This document shows positions 38,196 to 45,554 of a stretch of 64,000 nucleotides of DNA, piece after piece; the first letter of the stretch is position 1, and every line of letters begins with the position of its first letter. A program made the translations under genes and the position numbers. Source of the stretch: an uncultured Butyricicoccus sp. (lineage in GTDB: Bacteria; Bacillota; Clostridia; Oscillospirales; Butyricicoccaceae); NCBI GenBank assembly GCA_944376065.1, contig CALWBL010000001.1, positions 310,001-374,000 on the forward strand, in the 5' to 3' direction. The notes beneath the pieces were generated by a model, which was given only the letters and a program-made list of their open reading frames with translations, ran no database searches and was not told where the DNA came from.

Positions 38196-39017
38196 TTACT
38201 GCAGAAGCTGCAGAACACCCTGTGGAACCTGATTAGACTGAGCAAGCATAGCCTGAGCAGACTGAATCAGAATGTTGTTCTTAGTATAAGCCATCATTTC
38301 CTCTGCAACGTCAGTATCACGGATTGCAGACTCTGCATTCTGTAGGTTTTCCTCTGTTACAGACAGGTTGTTGATTGTATGCTCCAGACGGTTCTGGTTA
38401 GCACCCAGTGTACCACGAATACCGGATACTGTATCAATAGCAGCTTCAATTTTCGCGAGCGCAGCTGTTGCATTAGTAGTAGTATCTGCTTGAACATCAT
38501 TGATTTTAAGTTGATTTGCATTAGCACCTTGGATTTCAATCCTCAAGGTGTTAGCTGCATCAGCACCTGCGCCAATCTTAAGAGCTACAGAAGTAGTACC
38601 AGTACTATTCAGAAGAGTTTTACCATTGAACTTGGTAGTTTCAGCGATTCTATCGATTTCATTCTTCAGCTCTTTCATCTCTTTATCGATTTCATCACGG
38701 TTAGTGTCGTTAAGGGTGCCGTTTTCAGCCTTGGAAGCAAGCTCATACATACGGTTCAGCATATCATGTACTTCTGCCAGCGCACCTTCAGCGGTCTGAA
38801 TCAGAGAAATACCGTCCTGTGCATTGTCCTGAGCAACATTAAGACCTGTGATTTCTGCACGCATCTTCTCAGAGATAGAAAGACCAGCAGCGTCGTCGCC
38901 TGCACGGTTGATAGCGTAACCAGAGGATAGCTTCTCAAGGTTCTTAGATAATGCAGATGTATTGTTGTTGTAGTTTCTGTAGGCATTCATTGCCATGATG
39001 TTATTTTGGACTCTCAT
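38196..39017 (-). CDS. hag/fliC: Flagellin
   Basis: This is the subunit of the flagellar filament, exported by the flagellar type III system. At 273 residues it is a minimal flagellin: the N-terminal D0/D1 part (1-140; RVQNNIMAMNAYRNY, LEKLSSGYAINRAGDDAAGLSISEKMR, ISLIQTAEGALAEVHDMLNRM) is joined by a short link of about 50 residues to the C-terminal D1/D0 part (ANQNRLEHTINNLSVTEENL, AEEMMAYTKNNILIQSAQAML, VPQGVLQLLQ). The surface-exposed variable domain is nearly absent. A sigma-D-type promoter and a structured leader precede it; AAAAGGAG is 7 bases before the ATG. Codon use and G+C differ from the AT-rich glycosyltransferase beside it, as expected for high expression. Confidence 0.97.
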   Translation of the reverse strand: MRVQNNIMAMNAYRNYNNNTSALSKNLEKLSSGYAINRAGDDAAGLSISEKMRAEITGLNVAQDNAQDGISLIQTAEGALAEVHDMLNRMYELASKAENGTLNDTNRDEIDKEMKELKNEIDRIAETTKFNGKTLLNSTGTTSVALKIGAGADAANTLRIEIQGANANQLKINDVQADTTTNATAALAKIEAAIDTVSGIRGTLGANQNRLEHTINNLSVTEENLQNAESAIRDTDVAEEMMAYTKNNILIQSAQAMLAQSNQVPQGVLQLLQ

Positions 39018-39134
39018 ACTTATTCTCCTTTTAATTTAATTTTTGTGAATCCATGAAAGCGAAATCCTTTTCGCTTTGTCTGTACAGCGTGGATTGTCAC
39101 CACTGTACAGCGGGGACACATTCTCTGCTGTACA
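39018..39134 (-). promoter_or_regulatory. Structured 5' leader of flagellin mRNA
   Basis: From the predicted start near 39134, on minus: TGTACAGC (39134-39127) can pair with GCTGTACA at 39111-39104 or with an identical copy at 39088-39081. All three copies are spaced exactly 23 bases. Then a perfect 9-base hairpin AAAGCGAAA / TTTCGCTTT (39077-39056) shows AGGA in its loop. The ribosome site AAAAGGAG follows about 30 bases later. The loop GGA suggests a CsrA-type site (inference); the 5'-end hairpin could stabilise the message. Confidence 0.6.
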
Positions 39135-39140
39135 CCATTT

Positions 39141-39167
39141 ATATCGTCAACCCCCAAATTCACTTAA
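39141..39167 (-). promoter_or_regulatory. Sigma-D (sigma-28) type promoter for flagellin
   Basis: On minus, TTAA (39164-39167), exactly 15 bases, then GACGATAT (39141-39148), close to the flagellar consensus TAAA-N15-GCCGATAT. No good sigma-A promoter is seen in the same leader. Confidence 0.75.
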
Positions 39168-39251
39168 TAGTTTTAATTAAAAATTTTTTATTATTTTTTT
39201 ATTTTCTTTTAATAGCTCAAATCTGACAATTTATTGTAGTTCTCTCTTCTT

Positions 39252-40010
39252 TCATGCGGGCTCAATATCGTCCAGTACTTGTGGTTCGGTTATAGCCTGT
39301 GTCATAACATCAGATTTTGTTTTTTCACTATATATAAAATTATATACCTTTTGTTTAAGCGGCTCATAAAAACCTAAAATCTTACCAACACCGAATGCAG
39401 CAATTATTGTGCCTTCTCTAATGCCATAAAACTGCTTAAAATAGACAAGCGATATAACAAGCGCAATAAACGAAACTGTTATATCAAAACACATTTTTAC
39501 AATATGCAGCCTTACATTTAGTTTATCTGCAATAACCTGCATAATTCCCTCACCTGGCAGAGAAATAAGGCTTGGTGCAAGATAAAACAGTATTCCTAGT
39601 GCTATAAGCATCATACTAATAAGCAAATAAATCAAACGCACACCATATATTCCAGCAGCAGACAGTTGAAGATGTGCGGGGTTTGGCAGGAATTTATCCG
39701 CCAGCATATTGGTGAAATCAGTAAAATATCCAAAAATTGTTGTGCAGATAAGCTGTAAAACTCGTGCGGGCTGAATATTTTTCCCTAAAATCACAAACTG
39801 AATCACAATATATATAGAAAAGATAATAATTATCCATGTACCCATAGAAAGAGATGTAAAAATCTCACTCAGTACATATGGAATTGAGTTTACCGGCGAC
39901 ATACCAAGGTCGGCTGTTCCTGAAAATGACACACCCATAGCCATTATAAACAACCCAAAACAGTAAACCAAAATTTTTCTTAACATCATAGACCAGTTTA
40001 AATTCTTCAT
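39252..40010 (-). CDS. YczE/YitT-like integral membrane protein
   Basis: A multi-pass membrane protein of unknown function. The 252 residues show about five or six hydrophobic segments, beginning ILVYCFGLFIMAMGVSFSG, with the family stretch SGTADLGMSPVNSIPYVLS and, later, GEGIMQVIADKLNVRLHIVKM. This pattern fits the YczE/YyaS/YitT membrane protein group found near regulators in many Firmicutes. The C-terminal 30 residues are hydrophilic. It has its own consensus promoter overlapped by a palindrome, so it is probably regulated separately from flagellin. No transport substrate can be proposed. Confidence 0.7.
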   Translation of the reverse strand: MKNLNWSMMLRKILVYCFGLFIMAMGVSFSGTADLGMSPVNSIPYVLSEIFTSLSMGTWIIIIFSIYIVIQFVILGKNIQPARVLQLICTTIFGYFTDFTNMLADKFLPNPAHLQLSAAGIYGVRLIYLLISMMLIALGILFYLAPSLISLPGEGIMQVIADKLNVRLHIVKMCFDITVSFIALVISLVYFKQFYGIREGTIIAAFGVGKILGFYEPLKQKVYNFIYSEKTKSDVMTQAITEPQVLDDIEPA

Positions 40011-40046
40011 TTAATTCCCTTCCCAAAATAAATTTTTCTTAATACT

Positions 40047-40075
40047 ATTATATTAACAAATTTATTAGTTGTCAA
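40047..40075 (-). promoter_or_regulatory. Consensus sigma-A promoter for the YczE-like gene
   Basis: On minus, TTGACA (40070-40075) and TATAAT (40047-40052) are exact, with a 17-base spacer. Confidence 0.88.
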
Positions 40076-40077
40076 CT
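40067..40077. promoter_or_regulatory. Palindromic operator candidate over the -35
   Basis: AGTTG-T-CAACT is an 11-base palindrome covering the -35 hexamer. The wording resembles MarR-family operator half-sites; no such regulator is encoded nearby. Confidence 0.4.
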
Positions 40078-40120
40078 CAACTATTTTATTTCTTGATATT
40101 TTCTTCTATTTTAAATGATA

Positions 40121-40160
40121 AACAAAACACCGATACTAATCATAGCATCGGTGTTTTGTT
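40121..40160 (-). terminator. Terminator after the 192-residue gene
   Basis: AACAAAACACCGAT (40121-40134) pairs with ATCGGTGTTTTGTT (40147-40160). The T-rich arm end serves as the run on minus. Confidence 0.8.
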
Positions 40161-40206
40161 GACTTATATCAAGCTGTAATAAAATATCATTTCAATCTTA
40201 TTTTGT

Positions 40207-40785
40207 TTATTGATATCCGTCCATGCTGCCATTTTCTTTCCAGTAATCAAAACGTTTCATAGTTTCTCTATAAGTTTGCTGACATACTTCTGGCAAGTCT
40301 TCCAAGTTTCCAACTGCTGCAAAACCTTTTTCTACAGCCGCACGAAGTTCATCTGCCATTGCTGTATCCCCGCCTGAAAGAGTAATCGCCATATCAATAA
40401 GGCGTGTTGCAACTGCATCTACTCCCCAATTTCCATTTTCAGAAATTGCATATGCTGCTGCCTCTGGAGTTGTACCTATACCCAAATCTGTTGCAAGGCT
40501 GCTAAAATCAATACTTCCATTTGCTGTTTTTGCAATTTGGTATTGCTCACCCAACATCTGTTTTGCGAGATTTTGCATACTTTCTTGAACCTGACGCTTT
40601 AATGCGTCAACTTGTTCTGATGTAAGTTTTTTAGGTGGCTCATATGTGATTTTTGCACTTTCTTCGCTTTTTGTAAAAGTATCTGTTCTAGGAGTTATTT
40701 GTGCCTGCCCATTTTCTTTTTTGTCCTGATTTTTTGTGATTGGGTTATATGCTGCTGTGTATCCTACGCCGGTTACGCTATTCAT
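40207..40785 (-). CDS. Unknown protein, possibly flagellum-associated
   Basis: I do not recognise a named function. The 192 residues have no signal peptide or membrane helix. The N-terminal 55 residues are Thr/Lys/Gln-rich and look disordered (MNSVTGVGYTAAYNP). An amphipathic helix follows (SEQVDALKRQVQESMQNLAKQML), then a globular part with GNWGVDAVATRLIDMAITLSGGD and LPEVCQQTYRETMKRFDYW. The second half resembles uncharacterised proteins (DUF5610-like, from memory, unverified) found in motile Clostridia. It has AAGGAGG before the ATG, its own terminator, and lies between lysS and the YczE-like gene, 1.2 kb from flagellin. Confidence 0.6.
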   Translation of the reverse strand: MNSVTGVGYTAAYNPITKNQDKKENGQAQITPRTDTFTKSEESAKITYEPPKKLTSEQVDALKRQVQESMQNLAKQMLGEQYQIAKTANGSIDFSSLATDLGIGTTPEAAAYAISENGNWGVDAVATRLIDMAITLSGGDTAMADELRAAVEKGFAAVGNLEDLPEVCQQTYRETMKRFDYWKENGSMDGYQ

Positions 40786-40852
40786 AGATAAATACCTCCT
40801 TAGATTTGTTTATATATACTTCGACACATATAGAATAAATATAATGAAAAAA

Positions 40853-40880
40853 GCCTAAATCTCTAAACAGAAATTTAGGC
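40853..40880 (-). terminator. Terminator of the greA-lysS operon
   Basis: GCCTAAAT (40853-40860) pairs with ATTTAGGC (40873-40880), followed on minus by TTTTTT. It starts 10 bases after the lysS stop. Confidence 0.88.
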
Positions 40881-40889
40881 CTTAGGTTT

Positions 40890-42389
40890 TTACTTATCTA
40901 ATGGCTTCATTGTTGGGAACAAAAGCACATCGCGAATAGATGAAGAATCGGTTAGGAACATAACTAAACGGTCAATGCCCATACCCATACCGCCTGTTGG
41001 TGGCATACCATATTCAAGAGCAGTGATAAAATCATCGTCCATCATATTAGCTTCATCATCACCCTGATTACGTAGCTCAACTTGACGTTCAAAACGTCCA
41101 CGCTGGTCAATTGGGTCATTAAGCTCAGAGAATGCATTTGCAAGCTCTCTGCCATAGACAAATAACTCAAAGCGCTCAGTAAGCCTTGGATCAGATGGCT
41201 TACGCTTAGCAAGTGGAGAAATTTCAACAGGATAATCGGTTATAAATGTAGGCTGTATCAGATTTTCTTCTACAAACTCCTCATAACAGAATGCAAGAAG
41301 GTCGCCCCAGCTGTCCTTATTCTTTTCTGGAGTTAATCCCTTAGCCTTAACAGCCTCAAGAGCCTGTGCACCGTCCATAGCCATAAAATCAATACCAGAA
41401 TATTCCTTAACAGCATCAGCCATGGTCATACGCTTCCAGCCCTTGCTAAAGTCGATTTCGACGCCTTGATAAGTCACCTTAGTTGTACCAAGAACCTTTT
41501 CACAAACGTGAACTATCATATCTTCGGTAATGTCCATCATACCGACATAATCTGTATAAGCCTGATATAACTCAATGGTAGTAAACTCTGGATTATGCTT
41601 GGTATCCATACCCTCATTACGGAAGATACGACCGATTTCGTATACTTGTTCAAAGCCACCGACGATAAGACGCTTTAAGTGCAGCTCAGTAGCTATACGC
41701 ATATACATATCAATATCCAGAGCATTGTGGTGTGTAATAAATGGACGAGCAGCCGCACCACCAGGGATAGTATTTAAGCAAGGTGTTTCAACTTCCATAA
41801 ATCCACGTGAGTCCATAAAATTACGGATTTCACGAACAATCTTTGAACGCTTTTCAAATGTATCACGAACATCAGGGTTAATAATAAGGTCAACATAACG
41901 CTGACGATAACGCAGATCGGTATCCTTTAAGCCGTGCCACTTTTCTGGCAGAGGAATCAAGTTCTTAGACAATAGAACTAGCTTGGATACAATAACAGAG
42001 ATTTCTCCCTTTTGTGTGCGGAAAACTTCGCCTTCAATACCTACAAGGTCACCAATGTCTAATTTTTTAAACGCCTTATATTCTTCCTCACCGATAACAT
42101 CACGCTTAATATACATTTGCAGTCTGCCATATCGGTCTGAAAGGTCAGCGAAAGATGCTTTGCCCATAATACGCTTTGACATCATACGTCCTGCAAGGCT
42201 TACAATTTTGCCTTCCATTTCATCGAAATTATTTTTAATATCGGTTGTATAATGTGTACGCTCATAACGCACCTGCTTAAATGGGTCATTATCTGTATTT
42301 TGTAGCTCTGCCAACTTTTCACGACGGATACGCAGAAGCTCACCAAGCTCTGCCTGTGTCATTTCTGTCGACTTATGTTCATTTGACAT
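40890..42389 (-). CDS. lysS: Lysyl-tRNA synthetase, class II
   Basis: It charges tRNA-Lys. The 499 residues consist of an N-terminal anticodon-binding OB fold (~55-165; [21 protein letters not shown]) and a class II catalytic core. Motif 2 is in [27 protein letters not shown], and motif 3 is [14 protein letters not shown], followed by [14 protein letters not shown]. It is co-transcribed with greA (27 bases), a common Firmicutes pair. No T-box or lysine riboswitch is visible upstream, so this lysine gene is not under the control seen at asd. Confidence 0.98.
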   Translation of the reverse strand: MSNEHKSTEMTQAELGELLRIRREKLAELQNTDNDPFKQVRYERTHYTTDIKNNFDEMEGKIVSLAGRMMSKRIMGKASFADLSDRYGRLQMYIKRDVIGEEEYKAFKKLDIGDLVGIEGEVFRTQKGEISVIVSKLVLLSKNLIPLPEKWHGLKDTDLRYRQRYVDLIINPDVRDTFEKRSKIVREIRNFMDSRGFMEVETPCLNTIPGGAAARPFITHHNALDIDMYMRIATELHLKRLIVGGFEQVYEIGRIFRNEGMDTKHNPEFTTIELYQAYTDYVGMMDITEDMIVHVCEKVLGTTKVTYQGVEIDFSKGWKRMTMADAVKEYSGIDFMAMDGAQALEAVKAKGLTPEKNKDSWGDLLAFCYEEFVEENLIQPTFITDYPVEISPLAKRKPSDPRLTERFELFVYGRELANAFSELNDPIDQRGRFERQVELRNQGDDEANMMDDDFITALEYGMPPTGGMGMGIDRLVMFLTDSSSIRDVLLFPTMKPLDK

Positions 42390-42416
42390 TATTTATTCAC
42401 CTTTTTCTTTATATTT

Positions 42417-42890
42417 TTACTTCTTCAGCTCAATAATTTTGTAAGATACAACGCCGATAGGAGCTTCAACCTGTACAATATCTCCAACTTTGTGACCAAG
42501 TACAGCTTTACCAAATGGGGATTCATCAGAAATTTTGCCCTCCATTGGATTGGCCTCCTGAGAGCCTACAAAGTTGTATTCTTCCTTATCACCGAACTCT
42601 AAATCTTCTACAACAAAACGGCATCCTGGAGAAACTTCATCTGCTGCATAGGTATCACCAGAAACAACTACTGCGTGCTTGATAATCTCCTCAAGCTCTG
42701 CAATACGGGAATATAGCTTACCCTGTTCGTTTTTAGCCTCATCATACTCAGCATTTTCTGAAAGGTCACCGAAAGAACGAGCCTCTTTTAGCTGTTCTGC
42801 AACCTCATCTGCACGGGTAGTTTTCAGGTACTCCAGTTCCTGCTTGTAATTATCCAGACTTTCCTGTGACAGTTTAATTTCCTTAGCCAT
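42417..42890 (-). CDS. greA: Transcription elongation factor GreA
   Basis: GreA enters the RNA polymerase secondary channel and stimulates cleavage of backtracked RNA. The 157 residues have the antiparallel coiled coil (1-75) with the tip LKEARSFGDLSENAEYDEAKNEQ, holding the two acidic residues (D and E) needed for cleavage. The C-terminal FKBP-like domain includes ISDESPFGKAVLGHKVGD. It has a consensus promoter and a short leader with one hairpin. Confidence 0.97.
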   Translation of the reverse strand: MAKEIKLSQESLDNYKQELEYLKTTRADEVAEQLKEARSFGDLSENAEYDEAKNEQGKLYSRIAELEEIIKHAVVVSGDTYAADEVSPGCRFVVEDLEFGDKEEYNFVGSQEANPMEGKISDESPFGKAVLGHKVGDIVQVEAPIGVVSYKIIELKK

Positions 42891-42935
42891 GTGTAAATAC
42901 CTTCTTTATTCAAATTTTTAAATGATTATGCCAAA

Positions 42936-42952
42936 GCAGATTATAAATCTGC
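42936..42952 (-). promoter_or_regulatory. Leader hairpin before greA
   Basis: GCAGATT-ATA-AATCTGC forms a 7-base stem in the greA leader, between the promoter and the ribosome site. No T run follows, so it is not a terminator. Confidence 0.4.
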
Positions 42953-42981
42953 ATTTTATCTATATTCTGATACATTATCTA

Positions 42982-43010
42982 ATTATATGTAGTGTTTTGC
43001 ACAATGTCAA
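42982..43010 (-). promoter_or_regulatory. Consensus sigma-A promoter for greA-lysS
   Basis: On minus, TTGACA (43005-43010) and TATAAT (42982-42987) are exact and 17 bases apart, about 90 bases before the greA start. Confidence 0.92.
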
Positions 43011-43062
43011 GCAACGTTTGCCGAACTTTTACATTTTCATCGTTTTATCTTATAAAAAGGAT

Positions 43063-44253
43063 TTACTCTGAAAGTGCTTTTAGTGCGGTCTGAAGCTGTA
43101 TATCATCAATTTCACTTGAGAAATACAAGTCAAAATCTTCGCCTGGCTCGCTTACCACATCTGGCTCAACCCCTGTACCAATAAGGGTTTTCCCATTTGG
43201 AGTGAAATATTCCTGGTCTGATAAGTGTAGTGCAGAGCCATCACTTAGAACATAATTTTGCTGTGAATAACCCTTGCCAATAGTTTTTTCACCAATAACT
43301 ATAGCTTTATCATATTCCTGTAATGCTGCTGCAAAAAATTCTGCTGCACTTATTGAGTCCGCATTTACAATGACCGCCATTGGAATATTTATTTCATTTT
43401 TATCGGATTCATAGACTGTTTCATCGCCCGCTTTAGTTTTTAGTGTCATTATTTTTCCTTCTGGCAGCAAATAATCAAGTGCATCACATACACTTACAAC
43501 AGCACCACCTGGGTTATTTCTAACATCAAATATAAGCTGAGTTGCACCTTGACCAAGCAGTTTATCCACTTGATCAATCATCTGCTGCTCTGAGCCTTTT
43601 CGGAAGTTGTAAATTCTAATCATTCCGGTTTTTCCATCTGAAAGCATATAACCACTTGCCATTGTTTGTTCAGTTGTCTTTCTCTCCATTTGAACGGTTT
43701 CTGTTTCACCTGTATCCGCTCTTAAAATTGTAAGTGTTGCCATTGTGCCTTCTTCTCCGGCAACTGCATCAATTGTCGCTTGATATCCATCTATTTCTAC
43801 AGTTTTATCTTCTGCTCCTAGAATTATATCGCCTTTTTTTAAACCTAGTTTTTCGGCATCTGAACCTTTGAAAACTTCAACTATACGTATTTTATTCTGT
43901 TTAGCACTATAAGATGTATAAAGACCAACTCCGAAAGACTTACCAGAAAAACTCAGTGTATAATCTTCATAATCTTCTTTTGACATATAACTGCTCCAAA
44001 TATCACCTATACCAGCAACATATCCAGTGGCAGCCATATCAACTGCATCCTCTGTTTCATATTCACCAACATAGTATGAATCTATTGTTCTCCGAATTTC
44101 CCCTATTTTTCCATACACAGCCTCATCTGCACTATATCTTGGAAATTCTGCATTGAAACGATAACGCATTATTGCATAAGAACCAGAAAATGCAACTGCA
44201 GCAGATAAAATACAACAAGCCACTGTTTTTTGAATAGATATTGATTTTGCCAT
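43063..44253 (-). CDS. S41-family C-terminal processing peptidase with PDZ domain
   Basis: This is a membrane-anchored serine protease of the CtpA/CtpB group. In 396 residues there is an N-terminal signal anchor (~8-28, KTVACCILSAAVAFSGSYAI), a helical segment, a PDZ domain (~100-190; GVGLYTSYSAKQ, GLKKGDIILGAEDKTV), and a protease domain with LIFDVRNNPGGAVVSVCDALDYL. The catalytic Ser is in NADSISAAEFFAAAL and the Lys in IGEKTIGKGYSQQ. It is downstream of ftsE-ftsX-M23, separated by an intergenic terminator, so it may be partly uncoupled from them. In such settings S41 proteases can act on cell-wall hydrolases or their partners (inference). Confidence 0.92.
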   Translation of the reverse strand: MAKSISIQKTVACCILSAAVAFSGSYAIMRYRFNAEFPRYSADEAVYGKIGEIRRTIDSYYVGEYETEDAVDMAATGYVAGIGDIWSSYMSKEDYEDYTLSFSGKSFGVGLYTSYSAKQNKIRIVEVFKGSDAEKLGLKKGDIILGAEDKTVEIDGYQATIDAVAGEEGTMATLTILRADTGETETVQMERKTTEQTMASGYMLSDGKTGMIRIYNFRKGSEQQMIDQVDKLLGQGATQLIFDVRNNPGGAVVSVCDALDYLLPEGKIMTLKTKAGDETVYESDKNEINIPMAVIVNADSISAAEFFAAALQEYDKAIVIGEKTIGKGYSQQNYVLSDGSALHLSDQEYFTPNGKTLIGTGVEPDVVSEPGEDFDLYFSSEIDDIQLQTALKALSE

Positions 44254-44283
44254 TTATGTGACTCCTTTTTTCGATTTATACTG

Positions 44284-44308
44284 AAAAAGGTACACCAAAT
44301 GGCGTACC
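44284..44308 (-). terminator. Intergenic terminator between the M23 and S41 genes
   Basis: GGTAC-a-CC (44289-44296) pairs with GG-c-GTACC (44301-44308) around AAAT, and on minus TTTTT follows at once (44284-44288). Outer bases CTGAAA/TTCAG can extend the stem. Confidence 0.75.
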
Positions 44309-44326
44309 TTTCAGTTTTTAGTTAAT

Positions 44327-45532
44327 TTAGAAATACTGCATAGGGTCTACTGGAGATCCATTAATATAGACCTCAAAGTGTAAGTGATTACCTGTGGAAA
44401 TACCAGTAGAACCCACTTTGCCTATTTGCTGACCCGCTGAAACAGTTTCTCCTACTGAAACAAGACGGCTATTCATATGGGCATATCCAGTGATAACACC
44501 GCCACCATGGTCTATTGCAATATAGTTGCCGTATGAAGATGAATAATAACTCTTCACAACTTTACCAGAACCAGTTGCCAGAACGGGAGTATTAGCTGGT
44601 GAAGCTATGTCAGTGCCTTTATGGTTGCTGCTTGCACCGCCAGTAGGTGAGTTTCTGTAACCAAAATTACTGCTTATGCGTGTGTAAGATGGTGCAGGCC
44701 AAACTGATACTGCGCTAAGGCTGCCGCTTGGGGTATAAGATGGACCACTGCTTCCCGATGCTGCTGCACTTTGCTTAGAAAGCTCAGCTATTTCATTGTT
44801 AATAGCTTGTTTTTCCGCCTCTAATGCCTCTTCCTCTAATTGTTTCTTTTCAGCATCATCTTCTAGTTTTGCTTTATTTGTTTCAAGCTCATCTTTTTGT
44901 GATTCGAGCGAAGCATTTTTATCCTCGAGTGACTGCTTATATTCTTTCTGCTCATTTTGACTGTCTATAAGCTCTTGCTTTGCAACTTCCAGTTGTGCTT
45001 TAGCCTCTTTAAAATCATTGACTATCTTTTGGTCGCTTTGCATAATTTCGCTCACGATTTCCAGACGAGAAAGCATGTCAGAAAAGCTGTTAGAGCCCAA
45101 AATAACATCTAAATAACCTATTTCGTTGCCATTTTCATACATAACACGCATACGGGTTTCAAAAAGCTTGGTTTGCTCATCAACCTTAACTTGTGCCTGC
45201 TCAATTTCCACTTCTTTATCAGCTATTTGTTCATCAAAACGCTCGATAATTGCTTCTGTTGTTTTGATATCTTCTTCAGTGAGTGCAATTTGGTCTTTCA
45301 AAATACCGATTTTTTCGGTTGTATTTTCAATTTCACTTTTTAAGCCGTCTAAAACTGACTGCACTTCCTTCTTCTGGCTTTCAATGCTGGATAACTGTTT
45401 TTCAAGTTCTGATACTGATGCCGCACTGGCTCTCATGCTCACAAGCGAAACCAGCCCACCAGCTATCATTGTTATAAGTAATACAATAGCAATAACAACA
45501 GAAATTACACGAACTGTTTTTTTATTTAACAT
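44327..45532 (-). CDS. M23-family peptidoglycan hydrolase with coiled coil (EnvC-like layout)
   Basis: A secreted or membrane-anchored endopeptidase acting on peptidoglycan. The 401 residues comprise an N-terminal hydrophobic signal/anchor (~8-36), two long coiled-coil stretches (about 38-110 and 150-255) as in EnvC and PcsB, a Ser/Gly linker, and a LytM domain (~285-401). All zinc ligands are present: SNHKGTDIA (H and D), the YAHMN His, and HLHFEV (HxH). Unlike E. coli EnvC, whose LytM site is degenerate, this one should be catalytic. It lies 22 bases after ftsX, so it is the expected FtsEX-controlled hydrolase (inference from EnvC, CwlO and PcsB precedents). Confidence 0.93.
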   Translation of the reverse strand: MLNKKTVRVISVVIAIVLLITMIAGGLVSLVSMRASAASVSELEKQLSSIESQKKEVQSVLDGLKSEIENTTEKIGILKDQIALTEEDIKTTEAIIERFDEQIADKEVEIEQAQVKVDEQTKLFETRMRVMYENGNEIGYLDVILGSNSFSDMLSRLEIVSEIMQSDQKIVNDFKEAKAQLEVAKQELIDSQNEQKEYKQSLEDKNASLESQKDELETNKAKLEDDAEKKQLEEEALEAEKQAINNEIAELSKQSAAASGSSGPSYTPSGSLSAVSVWPAPSYTRISSNFGYRNSPTGGASSNHKGTDIASPANTPVLATGSGKVVKSYYSSSYGNYIAIDHGGGVITGYAHMNSRLVSVGETVSAGQQIGKVGSTGISTGNHLHFEVYINGSPVDPMQYF

Positions 45533-45554
45533 ATTACCATCCTTTCAAACAAAT

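Noticed and set aside
38379..38930. Plus-strand frame of 183 codons antisense to flagellin
   Set aside because: The biased codon use of the highly expressed flagellin gene leaves its reverse strand open; no ribosome site.
39081..39134. Three regularly spaced 8-base repeats, considered as a minimal CRISPR array
   Set aside because: Repeats are too short, one is inverted, no cas genes; they form leader hairpins instead.
40786..40850. Sigma-D promoter for the 192-residue gene
   Set aside because: The best match (TTAT-N15-GTCGAAGT) misses several key bases.
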